From contig JAHABX010000009.1 of assembly GCA_018376135.1 (NCBI GenBank), forward strand, positions 1-64,000: DNA of 64,000 bases, in the 5' to 3' direction. Shown one piece after another: positions 1-7,642 of this stretch; the stretch's first letter is position 1; every line of letters begins with the position of its first letter. The notes under the pieces were generated by a model. It did not search any database, was not told the DNA's origin, and was given only the letters and a program-made list of their open reading frames with translations. A program made the translations under genes and the position numbers. The DNA is from Clostridiales bacterium. GTDB taxonomy: Bacteria > Bacillota > Clostridia > Lachnospirales > Lachnospiraceae.

Positions 1-709
1 AGAGAGAAAAAGTTATCCCGAATTTTTTGAATGAAACCAGCATAGAAACAGACAGAAAAATAAGGTTTCGGGATAATCCAACTTTCGGTATAACTACGGA
101 ACTTTTCATAGAGGAATGGAAGGGAAAGGACACCCTAAATAAGAGGTATTCTCTTTGAAGTGTTACGCAGTTAAAAGGCATTTTTGAGGAAAAAGGTATA
201 AACCCCTTACCCTATCAGTTTTAGTGCCTGTAATGCCTTTTCTGCAAGGATTATTGAACCTCTAATGCGTAACAAAAGTGCATATAAATGAGATTGTCCT
301 AAACTATCTTTGAAAATGGAAAACACCGCTTTGTGCCCATTTTTTTGCCTTATTTGTGGTGCTAAAATGGTGCCCAACTTTACAAAACCAACTTATGCGG
401 AGATATGAGAAGATACAAGCAATAACGGGGAAACCGTTGATAATACAGGCTTTTTCCTCGATTCAATAAACACTTGCAAGAAGTTATAAGACGATTTTCG
501 TCTATAAAATCAATAAAAAATAGTTCGCATAACGTGTATTACGAAAATCCGAAAAAGTCCCACAACCCGCACATATACTGGGGTTATGGGACTTTAAACG
601 CTTTTTAAGCGCAGCGAATTTTAAATGAATTTGCGAAAAATTACTGAGAACGACCACGGAGAGGGAACAATATCGAATATTTGCTCTTTTTTTCCATATA
701 ATTCTTAGC
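1..709. other. Gene-free stretch, possibly the end of a mobile element
   Basis: I see no convincing coding region in these 709 bases; the only sizeable open frame (502-783, minus) has no ribosome binding site and runs into the next gene. The stretch is AT-rich. It holds two short related segments, GTGCCCATTTTT near 336 and GTGCCCAACTTT near 371, and a strong stem-loop at 554-595. Repeats of this kind are seen in the non-coding ends of integrative elements, but no integrase or attachment site can be shown here. Confidence 0.4.
552..595 (-). terminator. Strong stem-loop with a U-run on the minus strand
   Basis: Bases 554-568 pair with 581-595 over 15 positions with a single mismatch. Read on the minus strand the hairpin is followed by five T residues, the form of an intrinsic terminator. 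No minus-strand gene ends immediately before it, so what it terminates is unclear. Confidence 0.5.
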
Positions 710-1210
710 ATGAATAAACTAAAACGATATACAATTAAGGGCATCCTGCTGGTTTTCATCACTGGTACAATCGCACACTTCATTTATGAATGGTCCGGAA
801 ACAATTTCCTGCTCGGACTCCTCTTTCCTGTTAACGAATCAACCTGGGAGCATATGAAATTAAGCTTTTTCCCAATGCTTCTCTATTCCATCTACATGAA
901 CAGGAAAATCCGCTTGCATTATCCATGTGTCACTTCCTCTTTGCTTTTTGGGATTCTGCTCAGTACCATTTTAATTCCGGGAATCTTCTATACTTATACA
1001 GGAATCCTTGGCAGAAACTTTCTTGTTCTTGATATTGGCACATTTTTCATAAGTATCCTGATCGGTTTTGCTTCTGTTTACCGTTTTACTCTGTCCTGTA
1101 AGCTGATACCGTGGGAATCCGTACTGAGATCACTTATCCTCATTACTGCCATTTGTTTTCTTCTATTCACCTATTGCCCTCCGAATCTTGGTATTTTTCA
1201 GAAGCCATAA
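710..1210 (+). CDS. DUF6512-like integral membrane protein
   Basis: A 166-residue, very hydrophobic protein with about five predicted membrane segments. It carries the pattern HFIYEWSG, then GLLFPVNES, WEHMKL and FFPML in its first 60 residues. I associate this with the uncharacterised DUF6512 family common in Clostridia. The function is unknown; no catalytic residues stand out. It reads away from the gene-free left end and is followed directly by an intrinsic terminator, so it is monocistronic. The family call comes from memory of the motif, not from a search. Confidence 0.7.
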   Translation: MNKLKRYTIKGILLVFITGTIAHFIYEWSGNNFLLGLLFPVNESTWEHMKLSFFPMLLYSIYMNRKIRLHYPCVTSSLLFGILLSTILIPGIFYTYTGILGRNFLVLDIGTFFISILIGFASVYRFTLSCKLIPWESVLRSLILITAICFLLFTYCPPNLGIFQKP

Positions 1211-1234
1211 ATCAAAAAAATTCTTTGCAATAAG

Positions 1235-1267
1235 AGTCGCTGCTGTGTAAAAAGGCAGCGACTTTTT
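1235..1267 (+). terminator. Intrinsic terminator
   Basis: A perfect 9-bp stem, AGTCGCTGC with GCAGCGACT, and an 11-base loop, followed by TTTTT. It lies 25 bases after the stop of the DUF6512-like gene. Confidence 0.8.
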
Positions 1268-1278
1268 ATAAATTCCTT

Positions 1279-1935
1279 TTACGGAATGGAAGTCCGAAGC
1301 CTTTGATAGAGTTCTTCAGACTCAAAAATATTCACGCCCAGCGAAGCACGCTTTTTCCCCTCTGGTCTGCTGGTTTCTTCAGTGGTACGACAGGTCACCG
1401 TACAGTATCCTCCCGGAAGCTGAACCTCCCATCCAAATGAATTTTCGCCATATGGAAATTCTTCACATACCAACGCCTGATAAACCTGTTCTTCATCCTC
1501 GAAACCGCCATACAGCAGCGTGGCGAATACGATCTGCTGCTTCCAGTCTTCCCATGCCATTTGATCTGAGACGTCTATCTGATCAAATACGGTGCTTAAC
1601 ACCCGCTCGCCCCCAAAGGTTGTAGAGGAAACAGCCGCAACTAACAATCTTGTGCGGGGATCGGCATCCGACTCCTCCGGAGTAATCATATCTGAATAAG
1701 TTACAGAAGGGCTTCGTACCACATGTCTTCTCTGTCCTTCAGCCGAAAAAGTGGTTTCTGATTCGGAAAGCAGCCCCGGCAGCCCGGTTTTCTCCAACGC
1801 AGCGGTAATCACTTCCTCCTCTAACGGAAAATCGGGTTGAGGCAGCACATCTTTTTTGCGGACAGAAGCAACACAAAGCATACCAAGCACACCCAAAGCA
1901 GGAAATACAAATATCCACTTCTTTAAATGAATCAT
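1279..1935 (-). CDS. Hypothetical membrane-anchored or secreted protein
   Basis: A 218-residue protein of unrecognised family. Residues 1-26 form a signal-anchor (MIHLKK followed by a hydrophobic run ending near ASVRKK). The rest is acidic and soluble, so an extracytoplasmic location is likely. There is no lipobox and no recognisable catalytic motif. The start codon abuts the stop of the upstream SRPBCC-like gene at 1935, so the two are translationally coupled. No function can be assigned. Confidence 0.6.
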   Translation of the reverse strand: MIHLKKWIFVFPALGVLGMLCVASVRKKDVLPQPDFPLEEEVITAALEKTGLPGLLSESETTFSAEGQRRHVVRSPSVTYSDMITPEESDADPRTRLLVAAVSSTTFGGERVLSTVFDQIDVSDQMAWEDWKQQIVFATLLYGGFEDEEQVYQALVCEEFPYGENSFGWEVQLPGGYCTVTCRTTEETSRPEGKKRASLGVNIFESEELYQRLRTSIP

Positions 1936-2360
1936 TACTTACATTCCTCCATATGACCGGTGCATCTTTGTGACAATGCCTTTTTCAAATCCAATACAAA
2001 CTGCGCCTGCTGCCTTTTCAAATATGCACTGACAAAAGGTCTCATAAAAAACTTTTTAGCAGTTACATATTCTGTAAAATCAATCTCTGTCTCATTCCCT
2101 ATAGAATTGAAAATCCCAACCCAGTGACCTTGCATATTGCTGTTCTCCATATCAAACTCCCAACGCCTGAACGGTTCTACAGCAGTGATCGTAAAGGTAG
2201 TTCCATAACCATCCTTTGTATATTCAACAAACTGCTTTTCATTTATAATCTCTGTACTGCTCAGGTCACTGCGCCATGTATAATTTTCAACCGCCGTAAC
2301 ACAATCCCACACATATTGAATATCACATAAGATGCGAGTTTTTATATTTGCAACTGCCAA
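1935..2360 (-). CDS. SRPBCC (START-like) fold small protein
   Basis: A 141-residue protein resembling polyketide-cyclase/START-type SRPBCC proteins: a short N-terminal strand (NIKTRILCDIQYVWDCV), alternating strands with a conserved FDMEN segment, and a long C-terminal helix. Such proteins bind hydrophobic ligands, but the ligand here is unknown. A longer frame opens at 2444. I place the start at the TTG at 2358-2360 because a strong Shine-Dalgarno GGGAGGTGG (2366-2374) sits five bases upstream of it. The gene follows the efp terminator and is coupled to the downstream membrane-anchored gene. Confidence 0.65.
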   Translation of the reverse strand: MAVANIKTRILCDIQYVWDCVTAVENYTWRSDLSSTEIINEKQFVEYTKDGYGTTFTITAVEPFRRWEFDMENSNMQGHWVGIFNSIGNETEIDFTEYVTAKKFFMRPFVSAYLKRQQAQFVLDLKKALSQRCTGHMEECK

Positions 2361-2462
2361 TTTCGCCACCTCCCGCAAACAATATCCTATTATTTTCATA
2401 TTATCATATGCCCCATGCATTTCCAACCTATATCCCACAGCCACAGCCGATTTTCCATATAC

Positions 2463-2497
2463 AAAAAGGGGATACTGCTTTCTGCAAGCAATATCCC
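2463..2497 (-). terminator. Intrinsic terminator of efp
   Basis: On the minus strand GGGATATTGCTT pairs with AAGCAGTATCCC (one mismatch) and is followed by a CTTTTT tract. It sits about 30 bases after the efp stop codon. Confidence 0.75.
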
Positions 2498-2527
2498 TCT
2501 CGGATTTATTCCATATTCTGCTTCTGA

Positions 2528-3085
2528 TTAAACACGAGACAGATATTCTCCGGTTCTCGTATCGATCTTGATCTTGTTGCCCTGCTCTACGAACAGCGGT
2601 ACATATACAACCGCTCCAGTCTCAACAGTAGCCGGCTTGGTAGCTCCGGTAGCAGTATCACCCTTGAATCCAGGCTCGGTATCCGTGATCTCCAGCTCTA
2701 CGAACAGCGGAGCCTCAACTGCGAATACATTGCCATTATGAGAACAGATCTTCACCATCTCGTTCTCTTTTACAAACTTCAGAGCATCTCCCACATCATC
2801 ACTGTTCAGTGCGATCTGATCATAGGTCTCCACATTCATGAAGTGATACAGATCTCCGTCACTGTAAAGATACTGCATGTCCACACGGTCAATACGTGCT
2901 GCCGGGAACTTCTCAGTCGGGCGGAAAGTCTTCTCAACTACGCCGCCATTGATGATATTTTTCAGCTTTGTTCTAACGAAAGCTGCTCCTTTACCTGGTT
3001 TTACATGCTGGAACTCAATAATCTGATAAACGTTACCTTCAATCTCCAGGGTAACACCATTTCTAAAATCTCCTGCTGAAATCAT
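2528..3085 (-). CDS. efp: Translation elongation factor P
   Basis: A 185-residue EF-P, the usual length. It binds the ribosome between the P and E sites and relieves stalling at consecutive prolines. The three beta-barrel domains read through in order. The modifiable lysine is K32 in the PGKGAAFVR loop, the position modified in Bacillus-type EF-P, and the C-terminal VDTRTGEY-like end is present (IDTRTGEYLSRV). The ATG at 3085 is chosen over a longer frame because AGGAGG (3095-3100) precedes it. It has its own promoter and terminator, so it is separable from the nrdR-aroK operon upstream. Confidence 0.97.
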   Translation of the reverse strand: MISAGDFRNGVTLEIEGNVYQIIEFQHVKPGKGAAFVRTKLKNIINGGVVEKTFRPTEKFPAARIDRVDMQYLYSDGDLYHFMNVETYDQIALNSDDVGDALKFVKENEMVKICSHNGNVFAVEAPLFVELEITDTEPGFKGDTATGATKPATVETGAVVYVPLFVEQGNKIKIDTRTGEYLSRV

Positions 3086-3138
3086 TATGATTTTCCTCCT
3101 TATGTTACGGGGAATGCAAAATCCCCACACTTTATAAT

Positions 3139-3167
3139 ATTCTATAATATAACGCTCATTATTTCAA
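3139..3167 (-). promoter_or_regulatory. Promoter of efp
   Basis: A -35 TTGAAA (3162-3167) and a -10 TAGAAT (3139-3144) are separated by exactly 17 bases on the minus strand, about 55 bases before the efp start. Confidence 0.6.
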
Positions 3168-3184
3168 CTGTTTTTTTTCGCGAA

Positions 3185-3312
3185 AGCATTGAGCCGTGCA
3201 GAATCTCCCCATGGCAGACAGTGATGCCTGCATCTACCTGGCTGGCAGGGGGAGATTCTATAGGGCGAACGCCCGCGACTGACACGTCGCTCTGCGGCGG
3301 GGAAGCTCGCAA
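3185..3312. repeat. GC-rich structured intergenic element
   Basis: Between aroK and efp lies a dense set of inverted repeats. AGAATCTCCCC (3199-3209) faces GGGGGAGATTCT (about 3247-3258) across a loop with further pairing. Next to it are GGGCG-CGCCC and GCGAC-GTCGC hairpins (3262-3300). There is no U-run, so it is not a simple terminator. It looks like a mobile or multicopy structured intergenic repeat; copy number cannot be judged from one window. Confidence 0.5.
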
Positions 3313-3317
3313 ATTCC

Positions 3318-3836
3318 CTATCTGAATCTCCGCGTCTCCTGCATGATCACCTGTGCCACCTGATACACGCTCCGCCCATCCGTTTTGATATCCAGATGCG
3401 CTGCCTGTTTATAAAGTGCCTCCCGCTCCTGCATCAGCTTGTCCACTCTGGCTTCCAGGCTTCCTCCCTCCAGCATAGGACGGCTTCCGTCACTTCGCAC
3501 TCTGCCAAGAATTGTTTCCCTGGTCGCTGACAGATAGATCACGCAGCCAAGACTTCTCAGAAGCTCCCGGTTCTCCTCACGAACCGGCATACCGCCTCCC
3601 ACAGATATGACCGCATTCCTGGTATCCTCCTGCATCCGGCGCAGCAGATCGGTCTCCAGATCCCGAAAATACGCCTCTCCTTCTTCGGCAAAGATATCCG
3701 GAATACTCCTTCCCTGTTCCGACACGATCCTCTCGTCTGTATCCACGAACTGCATTCCTTTTTCCCGTGCCAGAAATCCGCCCACCGTGGTCTTTCCGGC
3801 TCCCATGAACCCAATCAATATCAAATTCTTCTTCAT
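3318..3836 (-). CDS. aroK: Shikimate kinase
   Basis: A 172-residue P-loop kinase that phosphorylates shikimate at the 3-hydroxyl in the chorismate pathway. The Walker A motif GFMGAGKTT is at residues 9-17. The shikimate-binding aspartate is in VDTDERI near residue 34, the GGG of SVGGGMPV lies near residue 80, and the lid-region arginine is in SDGSRPML. Length is normal. It is the last gene of an nrdR - small membrane protein - aroK run on the minus strand. aroD and aroE lie about 4-5 kb further along, so three chorismate-pathway genes flank the sporulation sigma genes. Confidence 0.93.
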   Translation of the reverse strand: MKKNLILIGFMGAGKTTVGGFLAREKGMQFVDTDERIVSEQGRSIPDIFAEEGEAYFRDLETDLLRRMQEDTRNAVISVGGGMPVREENRELLRSLGCVIYLSATRETILGRVRSDGSRPMLEGGSLEARVDKLMQEREALYKQAAHLDIKTDGRSVYQVAQVIMQETRRFR

Positions 3837-3842
3837 CCCAAA

Positions 3843-4112
3843 CTACCTTCTCTTTTCTGCCATTCTCTTCCAGTAACGGTACTTATTATAGAAAAAAAAC
3901 TTCAGCAGTACCATAAAGAAAATACCTGCCACCAGTGCACTGACGATACCAAGCGCATTTTCATAGAATCCCCCGTACCATACCGCTCCCTCAAAAAATT
4001 TCTCGCCCAGCCACATGCCGAGCAGCACCAACAGTGCCAGTATCAAAAGTAGGATCCGAAACCGGTCCGTCAGCTTCACCCAGCGGGCAGCCCTCTGCAT
4101 CTTTTCTTCCAT
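3843..4112 (-). CDS. Small two-pass membrane protein
   Basis: An 89-residue protein with two hydrophobic segments (about residues 22-38 and 52-72) and basic ends; family not recognised. The frame also opens at an ATG at 4130 that overlaps the nrdR stop as ATGA. I prefer the ATG at 4112 because GAGAAGG sits seven bases upstream of it. It ends six bases before the aroK start, so it is cotranscribed with nrdR and aroK. Function unknown. Confidence 0.6.
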   Translation of the reverse strand: MEEKMQRAARWVKLTDRFRILLLILALLVLLGMWLGEKFFEGAVWYGGFYENALGIVSALVAGIFFMVLLKFFFYNKYRYWKRMAEKRR

Positions 4113-4126
4113 TAATGAACCTTCTC

Positions 4127-4576
4127 TCATTCCAGTATTTTCTTCAGCTCGTCCATGAACGTATTTACATCCTTGAACTCCCGGTAGACCGACGCAAAAC
4201 GTACATATGCGACAGAATCCAGATTCTTTAGCTTCTCCATTACCAGCTCTCCGATCTCACGGCTGGATATCTCTCTGTCTGCACGGTTGAAAATCCCCGC
4301 CTCGATCTCATCTACCACAGCCTCGATCTCATCTGCTGATATGGGTCTTTTATGACATGCACGGAACACACCGCCTTCGATCTTGGAACGGTCATATGTC
4401 TCCCTGTTGTTGTCCTTCTTGATAACGATCAGCGGAATCGTCTCGACCTTTTCATAGGTGGTGAAGCGTTTCCCGCACACATCGCACTCTCTCCTGCGCC
4501 GGATAGAACATCCGTCATCTGCCGGTCTGGAATCAATGACCCTTGTATTATCTTTTCCGCAAAATGGACATTTCAT
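4127..4576 (-). CDS. nrdR: Transcriptional repressor NrdR
   Basis: A 149-residue repressor of ribonucleotide reductase genes. It has an N-terminal zinc ribbon (C3, C6, C31, C34) followed by an ATP-cone domain (about residues 49-139) that senses ATP/dATP. The DSRPADDG and RRRREC segments are typical of the family. The start at 4576 is supported by AGGAGG (4583-4588) and gives the standard family length. No ribonucleotide reductase gene is in the window. It heads the operon with the small membrane protein and aroK and is divergent from ylmC-sigG. Confidence 0.96.
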   Translation of the reverse strand: MKCPFCGKDNTRVIDSRPADDGCSIRRRRECDVCGKRFTTYEKVETIPLIVIKKDNNRETYDRSKIEGGVFRACHKRPISADEIEAVVDEIEAGIFNRADREISSREIGELVMEKLKNLDSVAYVRFASVYREFKDVNTFMDELKKILE

Positions 4577-4647
4577 AGGAATACCTCCTCTTTGTGCAGG
4601 CACAGCGGCACTTTAACCTTTGTACTCTGGTATCTTATATCAATTTC

Positions 4648-4677
4648 AGTATATAACAGGACTGACTTTTCTGTCAA
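4648..4677 (-). promoter_or_regulatory. Promoter of the nrdR operon
   Basis: A consensus -35 TTGACA (4672-4677) and -10 TATACT (4648-4653) with an 18-base spacer on the minus strand, about 70 bases upstream of nrdR. Confidence 0.65.
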
Positions 4678-4785
4678 TAAATGGACATGTTTGGTTATTC
4701 ATACTATAAGTCTGTAGTTGCTGTTCACTCAGTTCTGTAATCGCTTCTGATACCGGGGCATAGATTATAAGTAAAAAGGAGATCC

Positions 4786-5064
4786 ATGAAAAATATCATG
4801 CGCTTCTGTGAATTGAAGGAAAAAGACGTTATCAACCGCTGTAACTGCAAACGCCTTGGAAGAGTCAATGATCTGATCTTTGATGAAAAGAAAGGCTGCA
4901 TCTGCTCCATTGTCGTACCCGGACCCTTCCGTTTCTGCGGACTTCTGGGACCTGACCAGGAATATATCATTCCGTGGAATAAAATATGTCAGATTGGTCC
5001 CGATATCATACTGGTCGAAATCTGCGAAGAGGAGGTCCTCTGTCCAAGAAAAATATGGCATTGA
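4786..5064 (+). CDS. ylmC: YlmC/YmxH family PRC-barrel sporulation protein
   Basis: A 92-residue PRC-barrel protein of the YlmC/YmxH family, often found beside sporulation sigma genes. The family signature is visible: an N-terminal LKEKDVINRCNCKRLGRVNDL, then IVVPGPFRF and the YIIPWNKICQIGPDIILV strand pair. Its molecular role is unknown. A ribosome binding site AAGGAG (4775-4780) precedes the ATG. It is followed by sigG after 76 bases on the same strand, so the two probably form one forespore-related unit. Confidence 0.85.
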   Translation: MKNIMRFCELKEKDVINRCNCKRLGRVNDLIFDEKKGCICSIVVPGPFRFCGLLGPDQEYIIPWNKICQIGPDIILVEICEEEVLCPRKIWH

Positions 5065-5140
5065 ATATTTCTGTTCCCTCTGCATAATCAGATTTTTTTG
5101 GGAAATGCTTTTATTAAATGATGCTGCAGGAGGGAATCGA

Positions 5141-5917
5141 ATGATTTTAAATAAGGTTGAAATCTGCGGAGTCAATACATCCAAACTACCGCTCCTTACC
5201 AATGAAGAAAAGAAAATGCTTTTTGAACGGATTCAGAAGGGGGATAAAGAAGCTCGTGAACTGTACATTAAGGGAAATCTCAGACTGGTCCTAAGCGTTA
5301 TCAAACGTTTTTCTTCAAGCAATGAAAATGCTGACGACCTGTTCCAGATCGGCTGCATCGGACTGATGAAGGCAATTGACAATTTTGACTGCACCCTGGA
5401 TGTCAAATTCAGTACCTATGCCGTTCCCATGATCATCGGAGAGATCCGGCGGTATCTCCGGGACAACAACAGTATCCGTGTCAGCCGTTCCCTCAGGGAT
5501 ACCGCCTACAAAGCCATCTATGCAAAGGAAAACCTTCTGAAGGAAACAGCAAAAGAGCCAACCATTCAGGAGATCTCCGCCGCCATCGGCATCCCCAAGG
5601 AAGAAATCGTCTACGCACTGGATGCGATCCAAAGCCCGGTCAGCCTCTATGATCCGGTCTATACAGAAGGCGGCGATACGCTCTATGTTATGGACCAGAT
5701 CAGTGACCGGAAGAACAAAGAAGAAAACTGGGTTGAAAACCTTTCCCTCTCCGAAGCCATGAAACGGCTGAGCCCCAGGGAAAACCACATTATCAATCTG
5801 CGCTTCTTTGAAGGAAAGACACAGATGGAGGTTGCGGAAGAAATACACATTTCACAGGCACAGGTCAGCCGCCTGGAGAAAAACGCCTTAAAGACCATGC
5901 GGGGTTACTTGAAATAA
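5141..5917 (+). CDS. sigG: RNA polymerase sporulation sigma factor SigG
   Basis: A 258-residue late forespore sigma factor. The N-terminal MILNKVEICGVNTSKLPLLT is characteristic of SigG. Region 2 (NLRLVLSVIKRF to FSTYAVPMIIGEIRRYLRD), region 3 and the region 4 helix-turn-helix (TQMEVAEEIHISQAQVSRLE) are complete. The frame opens back to 4880, but AGGAGG at 5128-5133 fixes the start at 5141. Its stop (5915-5917) directly abuts the sigE stop on the other strand. In Bacillus the order spoIIGA-sigE-sigG is co-oriented; here sigG is inverted and travels with ylmC. Confidence 0.96.
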   Translation: MILNKVEICGVNTSKLPLLTNEEKKMLFERIQKGDKEARELYIKGNLRLVLSVIKRFSSSNENADDLFQIGCIGLMKAIDNFDCTLDVKFSTYAVPMIIGEIRRYLRDNNSIRVSRSLRDTAYKAIYAKENLLKETAKEPTIQEISAAIGIPKEEIVYALDAIQSPVSLYDPVYTEGGDTLYVMDQISDRKNKEENWVENLSLSEAMKRLSPRENHIINLRFFEGKTQMEVAEEIHISQAQVSRLEKNALKTMRGYLK

Positions 5918-6658
5918 CTACTCATATTTGACGATCTCCTTTTTCAGACGACCGATGATCTTTTTCTCCAGTCTGGAGATATAGGATTGAGAGATTCCCA
6001 GAAGATCTGCCACTTCCTTCTGGGTCATCTCCCTGCCGGTGGGATGATTCAGTCCGAATCGAAGCTCAATGATCATCTTTTCTCTCTTGGAAAGCTTGGA
6101 TAACGCTTTTTTCAGAAGCTTTCGCTCCACCTCATTTTCCAGATCCCGATATATAATATCCTCGTCCGTTCCCAGAATATCGGACAACAGCAATTCATTT
6201 CCGTCCCAGTCCACATTCAGCGGCTCATCAATAGACACTTCCATACGCACCTTGCTGTTCCGGCGCAGATACATCAAGATCTCATTTTCGATACATCTGG
6301 ACGCATAAGTTGCCAGCTTTATATTTTTATTCCGATTGAAGGTATTGATCGCTTTGATCAGCCCGATGGTCCCGATAGAGATCAGATCCTCGACTCCAAC
6401 TCCCGTATTGTCAAACTTCTTCGCTATGTACACGACCAGCCTCAGATTATGTTCAATCAATGTTGCCTTTGCCTGCTGCTCCTGTTCTGTCTCCAGTCCC
6501 AGGATCGCTCTTGTCTCCTCCTCCGCATTCAGAGGCGGCGGAAGGATCTCTGCTCCCCCAATATAGTGGATCTCTCCCTTCTGGGAGAAAAACATGCTCT
6601 TGAACCTGGGAGCTACCTTCAATTGAATCTGATGTGGTATCGTTACCTTGATAATCAT
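5918..6658 (-). CDS. sigE: RNA polymerase sporulation sigma factor SigE (pro-form)
   Basis: A 246-residue mother-cell sigma factor made as an inactive precursor. The N-terminal pro-segment (about residues 1-30) precedes the conserved HYIGGAEILPPPL, the expected cleavage region. Regions 2 (NLRLVVYIAKKF to ATYASRCIENEILMYLRR) and 4 (REMTQKEVADLLGISQSYIS) are intact. It lies 11 bases downstream of spoIIGA, whose product cleaves it. The genes are cotranscribed from the Spo0A-type promoter. It ends stop-to-stop against sigG with no terminator between them. Confidence 0.97.
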   Translation of the reverse strand: MIIKVTIPHQIQLKVAPRFKSMFFSQKGEIHYIGGAEILPPPLNAEEETRAILGLETEQEQQAKATLIEHNLRLVVYIAKKFDNTGVGVEDLISIGTIGLIKAINTFNRNKNIKLATYASRCIENEILMYLRRNSKVRMEVSIDEPLNVDWDGNELLLSDILGTDEDIIYRDLENEVERKLLKKALSKLSKREKMIIELRFGLNHPTGREMTQKEVADLLGISQSYISRLEKKIIGRLKKEIVKYE

Positions 6659-6669
6659 AATGCCTCCTC

Positions 6670-7449
6670 TTACGAGGGCATCAGGTCCCGATGAAGTATG
6701 AGTGGATACTGTCTTCCCTCCTCCGGCATACGGGCAATCACAGGATTTTTCACATGCCTGTTCCCCTTTGATCCGGAAAGTTCCATTTCCTCCAGAATAT
6801 ATGCCTCCAGAATCCCGCTTTGTGAGATCGTATGATAAGGAATCACCCTGAGAATGCGCTCTCTTCCAGACTCTTCCAGAAGTCTGTTGAGAAGCCTTCC
6901 CTCCAGAATGCAGACCGGATGCCCGCTCACCGGATCATACAGCCCATTTCCTGTATCCCACAGTGCCTCCACTGTGATCCTGCACATCCCATTCTGCAGG
7001 ACCGCAGAGCAGACCAGCTCTCTTTTCTGCTTCCTTCTGTTCCGGAAATATTCTGCCGCCGTCAGACATAACCACGATACACTGCTGAAAATCACGAACC
7101 ATACACCGCTCATGCTGTGGAACTGTTCCAGATATCCAAGGATACCGTTCAGCAAAAAGCTCTCTATGTACAGAAAAAGCATCCTCGAAAAAAAATGCTT
7201 CCTGTCCGGAAAAACAATCGCTATCATTCCCGCTGCAAGAATAAAAGCTCCCAGAAAATAATGTATCCCATACAGCCAGGCAGACGCGACCGTCAGCACA
7301 CAGGCTCCCAGACTGCCAAAGCACGCCGCTGCCGCAACCCTTGCCGCTTTTACGGGTATCTGATCCGCCCAGGCGGTCAGAAGCAGGAGAATGACATTCA
7401 TCCAGAGATTTTCAATAAACAGTACATCTACATAAACTTCATAGTACAC
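6670..7449 (-). CDS. spoIIGA: Sigma-E processing peptidase SpoIIGA
   Basis: A 259-residue membrane aspartic protease that activates pro-SigE at the sporulation septum. Five membrane segments fill the first 135 residues. The C-terminal half holds the retroviral-protease-like motif WDTGNGLYDP with the catalytic aspartate at residue 165. The start is GTG (7447-7449) with GAGAGAGGG six bases upstream. Upstream lie a TATAAT -10 and two Spo0A-box-like sites, consistent with switching on by phosphorylated Spo0A. Confidence 0.95.
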   Translation of the reverse strand: MYYEVYVDVLFIENLWMNVILLLLTAWADQIPVKAARVAAAACFGSLGACVLTVASAWLYGIHYFLGAFILAAGMIAIVFPDRKHFFSRMLFLYIESFLLNGILGYLEQFHSMSGVWFVIFSSVSWLCLTAAEYFRNRRKQKRELVCSAVLQNGMCRITVEALWDTGNGLYDPVSGHPVCILEGRLLNRLLEESGRERILRVIPYHTISQSGILEAYILEEMELSGSKGNRHVKNPVIARMPEEGRQYPLILHRDLMPS

Positions 7450-7478
7450 TTGCTGCCCTCTCTCATATAATAATCACC

Positions 7479-7484
7479 ATTATA
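7479..7484 (-). promoter_or_regulatory. -10 element of the spoIIGA-sigE promoter
   Basis: A perfect TATAAT on the minus strand 29 bases upstream of the spoIIGA GTG. No good -35 lies 17 bases upstream. Instead a Spo0A-box-like site lies about 21 bases upstream, the long-spacer layout known for the Bacillus spoIIG promoter. Confidence 0.65.
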
Positions 7485-7505
7485 GGCGGGAGGCACTGCA
7501 ATCCT

Positions 7506-7512
7506 TGTCGGA
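7506..7512 (-). promoter_or_regulatory. Spo0A-box-like site overlapping the -35 region of spoIIGA
   Basis: TCCGACA on the minus strand (TGTCGGA on the plus strand) differs by one base from the Spo0A box TGTCGAA. It ends 21 bases upstream of the TATAAT. Confidence 0.5.
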
Positions 7513-7547
7513 CATTGACACACAAAGAAGTATTTTCATCCCCATAT

Positions 7548-7554
7548 TTCGACA
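7548..7554 (-). promoter_or_regulatory. Perfect Spo0A box upstream of spoIIGA
   Basis: TGTCGAA on the minus strand is an exact match to the Spo0A box, 42 bases upstream of the second, overlapping box. Confidence 0.6.
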
Positions 7555-7603
7555 GCCGGGCGGAGCGTTTTTTTATTCATAGGACGTAATTTCCTGTGAA
7601 TTT

Positions 7604-7636
7604 AAAAAAAGCGCCCTGGAAATATTCCAAAGCGCT
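7604..7636 (-). terminator. Terminator after aroD
   Basis: On the minus strand GCGCTTTGGAA pairs with TTCCAGGGCGC (two G-U pairs), loop TAT, followed by seven T residues. It ends the ftsZ-side chorismate genes before the independent spoIIGA promoter. Confidence 0.85.
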
Positions 7637-7642
7637 CTGTTT

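Noticed and set aside
4690..4785. A sporulation-sigma promoter (SigE, SigF or SigG type) before ylmC
   Set aside because: CATACT and GGGGCATA-like segments are present, but no -35 at the right spacing could be found, so I did not call one.
4880..5140. An N-terminal extension of sigG
   Set aside because: It overlaps ylmC and matches no sigma-factor region; the strong AGGAGG fixes the start at 5141.
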